Source: a virus. Taken from it: a DNA stretch of 64,000 nucleotides. The DNA lies in the IMG/VR virus record IMGVR_UViG_3300046499_000422, positions 1 through 64,000 of that record, one strand, 5' to 3'. Below are positions 39,093 to 47,768 of the stretch, piece by piece. The position numbers and the translations under genes are program-made. A model generated the notes under the pieces. The model was not told the DNA's origin. It worked only from the letters and a program-made list of their open reading frames with translations, and searched no databases. Within the stretch, counting starts at the first letter, position 1; the number at the start of each line of letters is the position of its first letter.

Positions 39093-39482
39093 TCACCTCA
39101 TCTCCGGCAAGTGGCTGGCGACGGCCCGCTCGGCGATCTGCGGGGCGCGGGCCTGCGTGAGTTCCTTGGTGCGCCGCCAGTGCGAGTAGCCCCGGAAGCG
39201 GGTGACGGGGAAGTTGCGGCTGCCGACGCCTTCCAGCCACGGCCCGTAGACGACGCCGCTGTCCCACACGCGGTCGGTGTCGGCGGCGGCCCGGGTGGTC
39301 TTCACCTGCGACTCGTAGTAGCCCGTCGGGTGCTTGAAAGCCGCGCCCATCAGCGTCAGCGCGTGCTCCTCGGCGAACTCGGCGATGTCGTCACGGGCGT
39401 CCTCGCAGGCCCGTGCGATGGCACGCTCGGCACGCCCGTCGAACCAGGGCCCGGTCATGCGGATCTCGATGCTGTCGCTCAT
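39093..39482 (-). CDS. HK97 gp10-like head-tail joining protein
   Basis: 129 residues from the ATG at 39482. IEIRMTGPWFDGRAERAIAR.. then VKTTRAAADTDRVWDSGVVY, GPWLEGVGSRNFP and the closing RFRGYSHWRRTKELTQ match the style of the phage neck protein family. ATGA coupling with the connector upstream. Confidence 0.72.
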   Translation of the reverse strand: MSDSIEIRMTGPWFDGRAERAIARACEDARDDIAEFAEEHALTLMGAAFKHPTGYYESQVKTTRAAADTDRVWDSGVVYGPWLEGVGSRNFPVTRFRGYSHWRRTKELTQARAPQIAERAVASHLPEMR

Positions 39483-40537
39483 ACCGCCCTCACCCGGCCC
39501 TTGCGACCGTGGGAGGTGCACACCTGGTCCCGCAGCGTGCCGAGCGCACCAGCCTCCGCCGCCACGCTCCGGCCGCCGGCGGTCTTCACTGTGCGCCCGT
39601 ATCCGGCCTGTTCCTGGAGGAGGGTGTTCATGGCCTCGGCGATGGTCAATGCCTTGACGGGGCCGGGCGCGTCCCATCGGTACACCGGCGCCGCGTTGGA
39701 GTGGGTGGCTGCGGTGGTGCCCAGCGCACCGCGCTGCACGGTGAGGGTGCGGGCCGCGTAGATGGTGGGCGCGGTGTGCGCGGCGAGCGTGCTGCCGTCC
39801 CAGCTGCGCTTGACGGTGAGGACGCTGGAGACGTCGGCGATGAGCATGCGCTCGGAGTCCAGCAGTAGCACCTCATCCGGGGCGTACGCGCCCGGGGTGG
39901 TGACCTGGAGGGTCTCCTCGGCCTTGCCCGCGCCGACCGGCGTCAGGAGGGCCTGGCCGGTGGTGACTTGCGCCCGGCCGGTGACGAGCATCCGTTCGGA
40001 GTCGACCCGCAGTACGGAGCCGACGCCGAGAGCGGCCGAAGCGGGGCCGTCGACTGTGATGGTGGTGGCGGTCGTCGTGGTGACAGCGGCGGCGAGGGCG
40101 CCAGCGGTGGTCTCGTTGTTGCTGTGCCCGTACAGGCCGGTGATGGCGATGTCGCGCTGGCTGGTGCTGGACCCGCCGAACGCGGCGCTGCTGTCGAGGT
40201 CGAGTTCGAGGAGGTTGTACGGGGCCTCGTCGAGCTGGTCGGAGCGGCGGAGGAAGTAGTCGCTGCTGGCGATGGTGGTGCCGCCGGTGACGAGGGTGGT
40301 GATGCTGATGAGCTCGTTGCTGTCGAGCCACAGCCGCCACGGGCGCGCGTACTGGCCGCCGGGCCAGTCGAAGTAGCGGGTGGCCTGCTGCGGGTAGAAG
40401 CGGCGGTGCGTGAGCCCCTCCACCGACCGCGAGGCGGAGTCGAGGGCGCGGTCGATCTGCGCGGCGGCCCGCGCGGTCTCCATCACGCTGAGGCCCCGCT
40501 GAACCTCCTCGCGGGTGGCGTATACCGGCTGTGTCAT
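39479..40537 (-). CDS. Head-tail connector/adaptor with a beta-rich insert
   Basis: 352 residues. The first ~100 (ATREEVQRGLSVMETARAAA.. SVEGLTHRRFYPQQATRYFD) and last parts resemble gp6-like adaptor proteins. The middle (about 160-260) repeats VDSERMLVTGR and LDSERMLIADVS units, an unusual duplicated beta insert. Roughly three times longer than a normal adaptor. Confidence 0.7.
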   Translation of the reverse strand: MTQPVYATREEVQRGLSVMETARAAAQIDRALDSASRSVEGLTHRRFYPQQATRYFDWPGGQYARPWRLWLDSNELISITTLVTGGTTIASSDYFLRRSDQLDEAPYNLLELDLDSSAAFGGSSTSQRDIAITGLYGHSNNETTAGALAAAVTTTTATTITVDGPASAALGVGSVLRVDSERMLVTGRAQVTTGQALLTPVGAGKAEETLQVTTPGAYAPDEVLLLDSERMLIADVSSVLTVKRSWDGSTLAAHTAPTIYAARTLTVQRGALGTTAATHSNAAPVYRWDAPGPVKALTIAEAMNTLLQEQAGYGRTVKTAGGRSVAAEAGALGTLRDQVCTSHGRKGRVRAV

Positions 40538-40541
40538 CGGG

Positions 40542-42113
40542 TCACACCGCCATCAGCTTGCGGAGGGCGGTGGCCATCCACAGGCCCTTGAGTTTGTGGC
40601 CGATGTCGTTGGGGTGGATGACGTCCGCTGCGCCGTCGCCGAGGAACCGGTCCGCCGACCCGTATCCGGTGGTGGTGCCGACGCGGCCGGAGCCGGTCAT
40701 CCATGGGCCGATGGTGTCCACGAGCGTCCACGAGGCGTCACGGATCTCCCCGGTGAGCTGGCTGATGTAGGGGATGCCCTGCGCTTGGAACACCGTCCTC
40801 TGCCACGAGTCTTTGGTGACCGAGCCGGCGGCGGGTGTAGCGACGGGGCTGGCCGCGTACGGCGGCCAGTTCCCGGACGTGGAGTAGCAGCCGACCCCGA
40901 TGACCCACGCCCGGGGCAGGCCGGCCTTGATGGCTGCGATCGTTGAGGTGACGGCCGTCTGGAACGCGGTCTGGTCGGTCGTCGCGTCGTTGTAGCCGCC
41001 GTCAACGATCACGATGTCGAAACCCTTGGCGACGATGTCGAGCGCCACCCTGTTCGGGAACGTGGTGTACGGGCTGTTGACTGTGATGAACCCAGTGCCG
41101 CCTCTGCTCTGATTCCACCGGTTTTCCCAGCCGAAGGCGTCGCACATGAAGGGGAACCAGGTACCCGCCGAGCCGCCCGTGTTCACGGCCGAACCGCCGG
41201 AGGTGGAGTCGCCGAGCACCGCGATCTTCGGGCCGTGGAGGCCGATCTCCCAGAAGTCGAACGTGGGCCCTTGGAAGACCCCGCCGAACCGGGAGGTGGA
41301 GATCTCCATGCGGATCCGGCGCGGCGCGCTGCTGCCCAGGTTCACGGTCAGCAGGTGGCTGTTGCCGAGGGAGCCCTCGGTGGCGATCGACGACAGCGGG
41401 ATGGGTTTGTCCTGCACCGGGACGCCGTCGATGAAGATCCTGATCGCATCCGTGGTGGCCTGCGGGAGCAGCCGCACCTGGAAGATGTCGGCGTCGGTAC
41501 CCCACGCGACGTTGAGGACGCCAGCGGGGTTCGCTGCCGTGTGGGGGTCGATGCTCATGCTGACCACGAAGTTGACGCTGGACGAGGACAGGGCGATCTC
41601 GTCCGCCGCGTAGGTGTACGGGCCGGTCGTGTCGGCGCTGTTGCCGCTGCCGCTGAGCGCCACGGGGGACGGCGTGTACTTCACGAACCCGGCCGTGGGA
41701 GTTGAGGTCTGCGCCAACGTCAAGTTGCAGGTGCCACCCACCGCCGCCGAGGTGTACAGGGCCTTCTGCGTGATCAGCGGCGGCATGTGCCGGCGCCGCC
41801 ACGCCGTGTCCTGAACATCGACGTACGCCGTGGTCGGCAGCGCGGCGCCAGCCGCCGTGACCGCGCCACCCTGCGACACCGAGAGCTTGGTCGCGCCGGT
41901 GGCGTCCCGCAGGTCGAGGAGCGTTCCCGGGCCCTGGACCACAGCCGCCGGGGCGGACGCGTTCAGGGAGAGGGCCTGAAGGGCGGAGGCGCGTCCGCTG
42001 GTCGCGGCGAGCGTGACGGCCACGCCGTGGCAGTCCGTGGCGCCGCCGTCGGGCTGGTCCTGGACGGTGAGCCCGGAGGATCCCGGGTCACGGTTGCGGA
42101 TGGTCTCGCCCAT
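40542..42113 (-). CDS. Virion protein with SGNH/GDSL hydrolase domain
   Basis: 523 residues from the ATG at 42113 (GGAGG 5 nt upstream). An N-terminal beta domain (1-110) with capsid-fibre style repeats is followed by a lectin-like middle. From about residue 295 comes an SGNH hydrolase: block I VLGDSTSGG (Ser303), block III DGGYNDA (Asn375) and block V DVIHPNDIGH. Such enzymes deacetylate or de-esterify glycans. The position between capsid and connector genes suggests a head or neck fibre rather than a tail spike. Confidence 0.8.
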   Translation of the reverse strand: MGETIRNRDPGSSGLTVQDQPDGGATDCHGVAVTLAATSGRASALQALSLNASAPAAVVQGPGTLLDLRDATGATKLSVSQGGAVTAAGAALPTTAYVDVQDTAWRRRHMPPLITQKALYTSAAVGGTCNLTLAQTSTPTAGFVKYTPSPVALSGSGNSADTTGPYTYAADEIALSSSSVNFVVSMSIDPHTAANPAGVLNVAWGTDADIFQVRLLPQATTDAIRIFIDGVPVQDKPIPLSSIATEGSLGNSHLLTVNLGSSAPRRIRMEISTSRFGGVFQGPTFDFWEIGLHGPKIAVLGDSTSGGSAVNTGGSAGTWFPFMCDAFGWENRWNQSRGGTGFITVNSPYTTFPNRVALDIVAKGFDIVIVDGGYNDATTDQTAFQTAVTSTIAAIKAGLPRAWVIGVGCYSTSGNWPPYAASPVATPAAGSVTKDSWQRTVFQAQGIPYISQLTGEIRDASWTLVDTIGPWMTGSGRVGTTTGYGSADRFLGDGAADVIHPNDIGHKLKGLWMATALRKLMAV

Positions 42114-42152
42114 CGGTACCTCCTCTCGGGCGTCGGGTGGGGCAGGAAGCAG

Positions 42153-42521
42153 TTACTCGTCACTGGCCGACGTATCGGCCTCCGGGTCGCCATCCGTCCC
42201 AGCGGCAGAAGAGCTGCCCGTCCGGGCCTTCTTGGAGCGGCTCGCCGTCGTGCGGGCAGGCGATGGGTCCGGCGTCCCGCTCGGCTCGGGCGAGGGCTGC
42301 GGCCTCTCGGTAGATGTCTGCGAGCTGTCGCCAGCTGATGGCTGCTCACTCCCCTCGGCCTGCTCCGCTTCGGCAGCCGCGTTCGTGGGGCCGCCGTGCA
42401 CGGTGTTCTTCGCCATGGGCTGCTGTCCTTCCTCGACGTACTCCGTGGACTGGCAGTGCGGGCAGCGCGGGGCGCCCACCGAGTAGGTGGTCGAGCACTC
42501 CATGCACGCCCACAGCGCCAT
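42153..42521 (-). CDS. 122-aa zinc-ribbon protein with disordered tail
   Basis: N-terminal CMECSTTYSVGAPRCPHC forms a zinc ribbon. The remaining ~80 residues are Ser/Pro/Glu/Thr-rich without predicted structure. Located in the head region; small ribbon proteins at this place are found in several Streptomyces phages. Role unknown. Confidence 0.75.
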   Translation of the reverse strand: MALWACMECSTTYSVGAPRCPHCQSTEYVEEGQQPMAKNTVHGGPTNAAAEAEQAEGSEQPSAGDSSQTSTERPQPSPEPSGTPDPSPARTTASRSKKARTGSSSAAGTDGDPEADTSASDE

Positions 42522-42522
42522 G

Positions 42523-42990
42523 TCAGGCCGCCGTCACAGTCGCGCCGTCATCCAGCGGCACGTACGTCAGCGTCCACTGGATTGCCCCCGTGGCATCCGC
42601 CGCTGAGACGTTGACGCCGACGGTCCCGACCGGGATCTGGATCGCCGACGGCAGCGCCGCGCCAGCGCCCGCGTTCTGCACGTTCAGCGCTGTGCCGACC
42701 GTGCCGGCCAGCGCGAGCAGGGCGCCGACTTCCTTGCCGGTGATGGCTGTCGCCGAGGACACGTCCACGGCGGTGCCGGTCGTCGGCGTCGACACGATCT
42801 TCGCGCTGGGGGTGGTACCGGCGATCACCGTGGTGACCTTGCCGTACAGGCCGGTGACCAGAACGCGGCCACCCGTCACCGTGAAGATCACGCTGGTGGC
42901 ATTCTGCGGGACTGTCTTGCCCGCAGCGTTGGAGACGGCCGTGCCGTACAGCAGCTTCCGCAGCTGGCTCCCCTGGATGATCGTCGTCAT
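42523..42990 (-). CDS. Putative head decoration or fibre protein
   Basis: 155 residues of Ala/Val/Thr-rich beta strands (TSVIFTVTGGRVLVTGLYGK, TAVDVSSATAITGKEVGALL). Sits two genes after the capsid gene. The sequence suits a decoration or capsid-fibre protein; no catalytic motif. Confidence 0.68.
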   Translation of the reverse strand: MTTIIQGSQLRKLLYGTAVSNAAGKTVPQNATSVIFTVTGGRVLVTGLYGKVTTVIAGTTPSAKIVSTPTTGTAVDVSSATAITGKEVGALLALAGTVGTALNVQNAGAGAALPSAIQIPVGTVGVNVSAADATGAIQWTLTYVPLDDGATVTAA

Positions 42991-42991
42991 G

Positions 42992-43429
42992 TCAGGCTCC
43001 CATCGCGGGCAGGTTCGCCGGGCCGCGCTGCGTCATCAGGTCGCGGGTGACCGCGTTGACGGTGCCGGCGCCGGTGCTGGTGAGCTTGACGAACTTGTAG
43101 GTGTCGGACAGCTGGGTGTTCTCGACCTCGCACACCATGGCGTTCTGCGTTGCAGCCGCAGCTGTGACCACGGTCGCCGCGGCGGCCTGGGTGCGCCGCG
43201 TCCACGCGTCGGAGGCGTTGCCGGTGTTGGTGAAGTACTCCGAGATCGCGGCGAGGTTCTGCGCGCCGGTCCCCGCAGAGTCCTTGGCTTCCTGGAGGGT
43301 GTACGTGTCGCCGGCGGCGCCGCCGAGGTAGCACAGGAACGCGATGCCCCCGGCTTCCCGCAGGTTGATCCATACGCCGTCGGAGGCAGGCGAGGTGTTG
43401 AACAGCCTGCCGAGTGCCTTCTGAGCCAT
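42992..43429 (-). CDS. 145-aa head protein
   Basis: MAQKALGRLFNTSPASDGVW at the start and many Ala/Thr strands (TRRTQAAAATVVTAAAATQN). Immediately after the capsid gene, beyond a hairpin; likely another minor or decoration protein. Confidence 0.68.
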   Translation of the reverse strand: MAQKALGRLFNTSPASDGVWINLREAGGIAFLCYLGGAAGDTYTLQEAKDSAGTGAQNLAAISEYFTNTGNASDAWTRRTQAAAATVVTAAAATQNAMVCEVENTQLSDTYKFVKLTSTGAGTVNAVTRDLMTQRGPANLPAMGA

Positions 43430-43486
43430 CTCGGGTTCCTTCCGTCTGGGGGTCCTGTCGGGGCGACACTGCCGACCCGGGTGGAA

Positions 43487-43518
43487 GCCGGCGGCGGGGG
43501 TTGAATGCCGCCGCCGGC
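43487..43518 (-). terminator. Hairpin after the major capsid gene
   Basis: Perfect 11-bp arms GCCGGCGGCGG and CCGCCGCCGGC with a 10-nt loop, in the 96-nt gap downstream of the capsid gene. Phages often use such a structure to make more capsid than later products. Confidence 0.7.
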
Positions 43519-43525
43519 CGGTGGG

Positions 43526-44905
43526 TTACCGTGCGGCGAGCTCGACGAACGGGCTGAGGCTGTTGCCGCCGTTCTTCGGGGTGATCGCGGACTTGATCCA
43601 GGGGCGGCCGTCGACGCGCTGGATGATGCGGAACGCGGTCTGGTCGTTGCCGAACTTCCAGTCCGTGCTGGAGGAGGCGGACATGGACTGGCGGTCGCCG
43701 ACCAGGTAGTAGTTCATGTCGATGAACGCGATGTCGCCGCGCGAGCCGAGGACGTTGGCCTTCTCCGAGATGATGATCGGACGGCCGAACAGGGTGGCCG
43801 GGCCGGGGCCCGAGGCGTTGACGACGAACACCGAGTTGCCGCCGGTGCCCACCGACAGGGCCATGGTGTACAGCTGCGGGATCGTGTCGGGGGAGACGAG
43901 CCACACCGCGCTGCCCAGCGAGCTCGGCAGCATGCGGGCGTACATGTTGACCACGTTCTCGTACACGATCGTCGCGGCCGGCTGGCCCGCCTCGGCAGCC
44001 ACCGCGACCGACGCGGTGTTGCCGGAGCCGAGGAACCCCAGCGGCTCGCCGACGCCGGTGCCGGTCATGAACTTGGCGTCCTCTTCGAACGCCAGGGTCA
44101 GCGGCCACAGCCGCTCGATCAGCGCACTGAAGGAGATCGGCGAGTCCTGGAGCAGCTCGTTCGGCACCACCGACAGGCCGGTGAGCTTCTTGGCGTCCAG
44201 CTCGATCCGCAGGAACTTGGGGTTGGCGTCGGTCAGGGCCGCCGACTCCTCGCCCCAGTACGCAACCATCCCGCCGAACACCGAGCTGGCGTTGGAGGTG
44301 ACGTCGATCGCGGGGAACGGCACCCGGGCCGAGTCCATCGGGACCACGGTCGCGTTCGGCCGGACGACGGCCTTCTCCAGCGCGATCTCCAGCAGCTGCG
44401 AGCGCATCGTCTCGGGCACCAGGAACCCGCCGTCGGCCGGGCTCACCGACGAGGCGGCGTTGCGGAGCTCGGCGAGCCGGGCCTGGTTGTCGGGGGTGGT
44501 GTTGAGGTGCCAGATGGTGTTGAGGTAGTCGACGGCGCTGTTGAACTGGCCGTCGATCTTCGCGCCGGGGGCGTTGGCGTTGTGCGTGGCGCCCTGGCCG
44601 TAGGAGGTGAGCATGTTGGTCCGGCCGCCGCCCCGGCGGTTCTGCGGGTCGAGGGGGAGGCGCTTGATGCGGTCGGCGTTGTCGCCGTCGACGTCCTTCT
44701 CCTTGAGGTACGCGGCGAGCTGGCGCTGCGTTTCCTCGGCGATCTGCCGGTTCAGGTCGGTGCCGTCGCCCTGCTGCTTGTTCGCGTACTCGGTGATGAA
44801 GCTCGTGAGCGCCTGCGGCGAGTGCACGACCTCCTTCGCCCGGGTGGGGTCCGCGAGCATCTCCGCCAGTTCCTCGGCGTTGCGCGGCGTGGTCAGTGTG
44901 GTCAC
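43526..44905 (-). CDS. Major capsid protein, HK97 fold
   Basis: 459 residues from the GTG at 44905, with GGAGG 4 nt upstream. Residues 1-110 form a charged helical delta-domain (LNRQIAEETQRQLAAYLKEK). The mature part begins near AVDYLNTIWHL. SPADGGFLVPETMRSQLLEI is a hallmark of HK97-type capsids, as are the G-rich GEPLGFLGSG and the C-terminal FRIIQRVDGRPWIKSAITP. It follows the protease gene with a GTGA overlap. Confidence 0.93.
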   Translation of the reverse strand: MTTLTTPRNAEELAEMLADPTRAKEVVHSPQALTSFITEYANKQQGDGTDLNRQIAEETQRQLAAYLKEKDVDGDNADRIKRLPLDPQNRRGGGRTNMLTSYGQGATHNANAPGAKIDGQFNSAVDYLNTIWHLNTTPDNQARLAELRNAASSVSPADGGFLVPETMRSQLLEIALEKAVVRPNATVVPMDSARVPFPAIDVTSNASSVFGGMVAYWGEESAALTDANPKFLRIELDAKKLTGLSVVPNELLQDSPISFSALIERLWPLTLAFEEDAKFMTGTGVGEPLGFLGSGNTASVAVAAEAGQPAATIVYENVVNMYARMLPSSLGSAVWLVSPDTIPQLYTMALSVGTGGNSVFVVNASGPGPATLFGRPIIISEKANVLGSRGDIAFIDMNYYLVGDRQSMSASSSTDWKFGNDQTAFRIIQRVDGRPWIKSAITPKNGGNSLSPFVELAAR

Positions 44906-46005
44906 GATGCCTCCTTCAGAGGACTGTCGCCGCGCTGGGGCGACGCTTGGGGTTCGGTGAGGTGGGCGGTCAGGACGGCCCACGGATCGGCGGCGGCATC
45001 GGTGAGGTGGGCGGTGATCTGGGCCCACACGATGTCCTCGTCGACTGCGGCCTCGGGCTGCGGCTCGGGCTCAACGATGGGCTCGGGCGCGAGGGCTTCG
45101 ACCACGGCCTCAGCGGTCGCAACCGCCTCGGTCGCAGCGGCCACCGGGTCGACACCGTGCTGCTCGACGGCTGCGCGGAGCAGCGCGACGGTCTTCTCGT
45201 CGAGCGCTGCGCCGATGTTGATGGTGAGTGTCGTCGCAGGCGCGGCAGGTTCGGCCGGCGTCGGCTCGGCCGGGGCGGGTCCGGTGTAGCCGTACGCGGT
45301 GAGGTCGAACGTCTTCCGCATCTCCGGTTCGGGCTCGTCCTCGCCGGGCTCGGTGACAGGCTCGCCGCGCTTCGGCATGGATGTGGCCTCGTCCGCGAGA
45401 CCAGCCTTCACGGCGTCCTCGGGCAGGTACCAGGTTTCGGCGCGCATCTGCTCGCGCCACTGCTCGCGGGTGCCGCCAGCACGCGCGGCGTAGGCGTCGG
45501 CGATGTTGTCGGAGATGAGGTCGAGGAGTTCGGCCATCTCCTCCATGTCGGAAGCGTCCCCGAGGCAGACTCCGGAAGCCTCGTGGATCATGAGCATCGT
45601 GTTCGGGGCCATCTCCACCCGGTCGCCAGCCATCGCGATGACGGAGGCGATCGATGCGGCGATCCCGTCAACCTGGATCGTGACGTTCGCCGGGTGGCTC
45701 CTGAGCGCGTTGGCGATGGCGATGCCCTCGAAGACACTGCCGCCAGGGGAGTTGACCCGGACCCGCAGGTTCGGGGAGGTCACCCCGCGCAGGTCGGCGA
45801 TGAACTGGTCGGCCGTCGCCCCGTACCAGCCGCCGATCTCGTCGTACAGCATCACCTCGGCCTCGTCCGCCGTCTGGTTGGTGATGCGGTACCAGGACTG
45901 CGCCTCGATGCCGTGCTGTGCGCGCAGCTTGTCGGCCTGCTCCCGCTGGCGTGCGGTGAATGCGCTGGCCTTGGCGGGAAGCGTGAGGCCCTGAATCCGG
46001 CTCAT
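44902..46005 (-). CDS. ClpP-type prohead protease with scaffold-like tail
   Basis: 367 residues. RVRVNSPGGSVFEGIAIANA, DGIAASIASVIAMAGD (Ser118) and MLMIHEASG (His141) are the S14 protease motifs. From about residue 215 the chain is Glu/Pro/Ala-rich and helical, typical of a protease fused to a scaffolding function. ATGA overlap with portal. Confidence 0.92.
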   Translation of the reverse strand: MSRIQGLTLPAKASAFTARQREQADKLRAQHGIEAQSWYRITNQTADEAEVMLYDEIGGWYGATADQFIADLRGVTSPNLRVRVNSPGGSVFEGIAIANALRSHPANVTIQVDGIAASIASVIAMAGDRVEMAPNTMLMIHEASGVCLGDASDMEEMAELLDLISDNIADAYAARAGGTREQWREQMRAETWYLPEDAVKAGLADEATSMPKRGEPVTEPGEDEPEPEMRKTFDLTAYGYTGPAPAEPTPAEPAAPATTLTINIGAALDEKTVALLRAAVEQHGVDPVAAATEAVATAEAVVEALAPEPIVEPEPQPEAAVDEDIVWAQITAHLTDAAADPWAVLTAHLTEPQASPQRGDSPLKEAS

Positions 46006-47549
46006 TCGTCGTCTCCCGTCTTGCGTCGCTTGATGACCTTGCAGCGGCAGTCGTTGCCGTACTCCGCGCCGACGCAGTGCACGTAGCCGGAACCGCCCGG
46101 GTAGTCCTCGTAGGCCGCGCGGCGGTTGCGGTACGTCCGGCCGTCGTTATCCCGGCACGGGGTGCAGACGCTGTCGTCCTCGTGAGCAACCACGACCCAC
46201 CGCATAGCGGCCTCGATGTCCTCACCGGTCAGCCCGGCCACCGCCTCGGACCAGTCGTCCGGCGCGGCCGGCAGCGCCAGGCGCTCCACCGTGTGGACAG
46301 CCGCCGGCCCGAGCTGGGCCACCAGGCCTCGGGCCGACGGCAGCGCAGGGGCACCCGCATAGGCGATCTCCGGCAGGCCGACCGCCGACAGCGTGCCCGC
46401 CGAGTCCATGCCCACAGCGATGAGCGCGGCAGCCGCGTTGGCGCGGGCCGTGAGCAGCAGCGCCTCGGTCTCCGCGTCCGGGGGCACCGGGTCGCAGTAG
46501 TCGAACTCCAGGCCCTTGCCAAGCGCCCCGTACATGGGCAGCAGCTCGTAGTTGAGGGCGGCCTTGATGCGTTCCAGGCGGGGCACGGTCATCTGCTCGG
46601 CGAACCATGCCTTGGCCGCGAGGGCGGTGGCGCGGTTGATGTCCTCGAAGTCGCCGATCGCGGTCTTGCTGATGCCGTATGCCTCGCGGATCGCGTCGCG
46701 GGTAGCGCCGCGCAGCTCGACGAACTGCATGTCCCGCTGGGAGATGGTGCGGTCTTTCCAGGTGCCGTGTTCGAGGATGGCGACGCGGTGGGCGTTGCCG
46801 ACGCCGCGGTGCTGTTCGTTCCAGCGCTCGCGCAACTGGTTGAACTCGTTGTCCTGAAGGGTGGTGGGGATCTCGATGATGCCGCCGGGCTGCGCCGAGT
46901 TGCGGAAGAACGCGGTGGCCCACTCGGCTGCGTATCGGGAGGTGTCCAGGTCCGGGAGGATCGACAGCACGGGCGACAGGCCCCGGTACGGATCCAGCGG
47001 GTTGGGCCGGCGGATCTGGATGACCTGGCCGAGCTCCAGGGCGATCTGCTCGCCGTCCGGGCTGGTGTACATGTAGCCGAGGAGGAACTTGTCGCGGTCC
47101 GGGACGGGCATCATACGGTCGGGGCGGACGGGCCACATCTCCAGCGGCAGGGAGCCAGCGGTGGAGATGACCCACCAGGCTTCGCCGGTGAGGTCGTAGT
47201 GCTGGCCCTGTGCCTCGACGAACTCCTGGCGGGGCATGAAGGGGTTGGGGCGGTTCCACAGGTCGAGTGCGGCGTGCGAGGTGACTTCGACGCGGTCCTC
47301 TTCGCGGCCGGACTTGGCGGTACGCCACAGCTTCCAGTCGACGAGGGCGGTGGCGTTGCTGGTGCGGTCGACGATCGCAAAGAGCGTGGGGACCGCCGAC
47401 ATGGCGCGCATCTGGCCCTCGGCGTCGGCGCGGCGCCCGAAGGTGTAGCGGCTGGCGGAGCGCCCAACCATGGGGACGGGCGGTGCGGCGGGGCGTTGGG
47501 TGAGGCTGGTGGCGGCGTTGGCGAGGGAGCCGAGGAGGGACTTGCCCAC
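46002..47549 (-). CDS. Portal protein with MuF-like C-terminal extension
   Basis: 515 residues from the GTG at 47549 (GGGG before it). The HK97 portal pattern is clear: VPTLFAIVDRTSNATALVDW, WNRPNPFMPRQEFVEAQGQH, then QPGGIIEIPTTLQDNEFNQL. After about residue 420, CTPCRDNDGRTYRNRRAAYE.. HC and CRCKVI resemble the Cys-containing end of SPP1 gp7/MuF minor head proteins. No separate MuF gene follows, so this is probably a portal-MuF fusion. Confidence 0.85.
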   Translation of the reverse strand: MGKSLLGSLANAATSLTQRPAAPPVPMVGRSASRYTFGRRADAEGQMRAMSAVPTLFAIVDRTSNATALVDWKLWRTAKSGREEDRVEVTSHAALDLWNRPNPFMPRQEFVEAQGQHYDLTGEAWWVISTAGSLPLEMWPVRPDRMMPVPDRDKFLLGYMYTSPDGEQIALELGQVIQIRRPNPLDPYRGLSPVLSILPDLDTSRYAAEWATAFFRNSAQPGGIIEIPTTLQDNEFNQLRERWNEQHRGVGNAHRVAILEHGTWKDRTISQRDMQFVELRGATRDAIREAYGISKTAIGDFEDINRATALAAKAWFAEQMTVPRLERIKAALNYELLPMYGALGKGLEFDYCDPVPPDAETEALLLTARANAAAALIAVGMDSAGTLSAVGLPEIAYAGAPALPSARGLVAQLGPAAVHTVERLALPAAPDDWSEAVAGLTGEDIEAAMRWVVVAHEDDSVCTPCRDNDGRTYRNRRAAYEDYPGGSGYVHCVGAEYGNDCRCKVIKRRKTGDDE

Positions 47550-47568
47550 GGGCCCCTCCCCTCTGCGC

Positions 47569-47742
47569 TTAGCCGTCCTTGGCGGTGTGCCAGTCGAGGA
47601 CGACGGTGAGGACTCCGGCGATGGTCAGCCCGAGCCACAGGCCGAACTTTAGCCCAAGCCCGGTTGAGATAAGTGTAAATCCTCCTGTCAAGATGAGTTC
47701 TGACCGCAAATTCTTCAGACGGATGGCGAACTTCTTCCACAT
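47569..47742 (-). CDS. 57-aa membrane protein between terminase and portal
   Basis: ATG at 47742 with GGAGG about 10 nt upstream. MWKKFAIRLKNLRSE is followed by two hydrophobic parts (LILTGGFTLISTGLGLKF and LWLGLTIAGVLTVVLDW). AT-richer than its surroundings (runs such as GTGTAAATCC), which hints at separate origin. Membrane genes are unusual here. Confidence 0.7.
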   Translation of the reverse strand: MWKKFAIRLKNLRSELILTGGFTLISTGLGLKFGLWLGLTIAGVLTVVLDWHTAKDG

Positions 47743-47768
47743 AACCGCAAATCCTCCAGATTCAGGGG

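Noticed and set aside
46229-47609. Long plus-strand open frame over the portal gene
   Set aside because: Antisense shadow of the portal gene, without ribosome site or domain.
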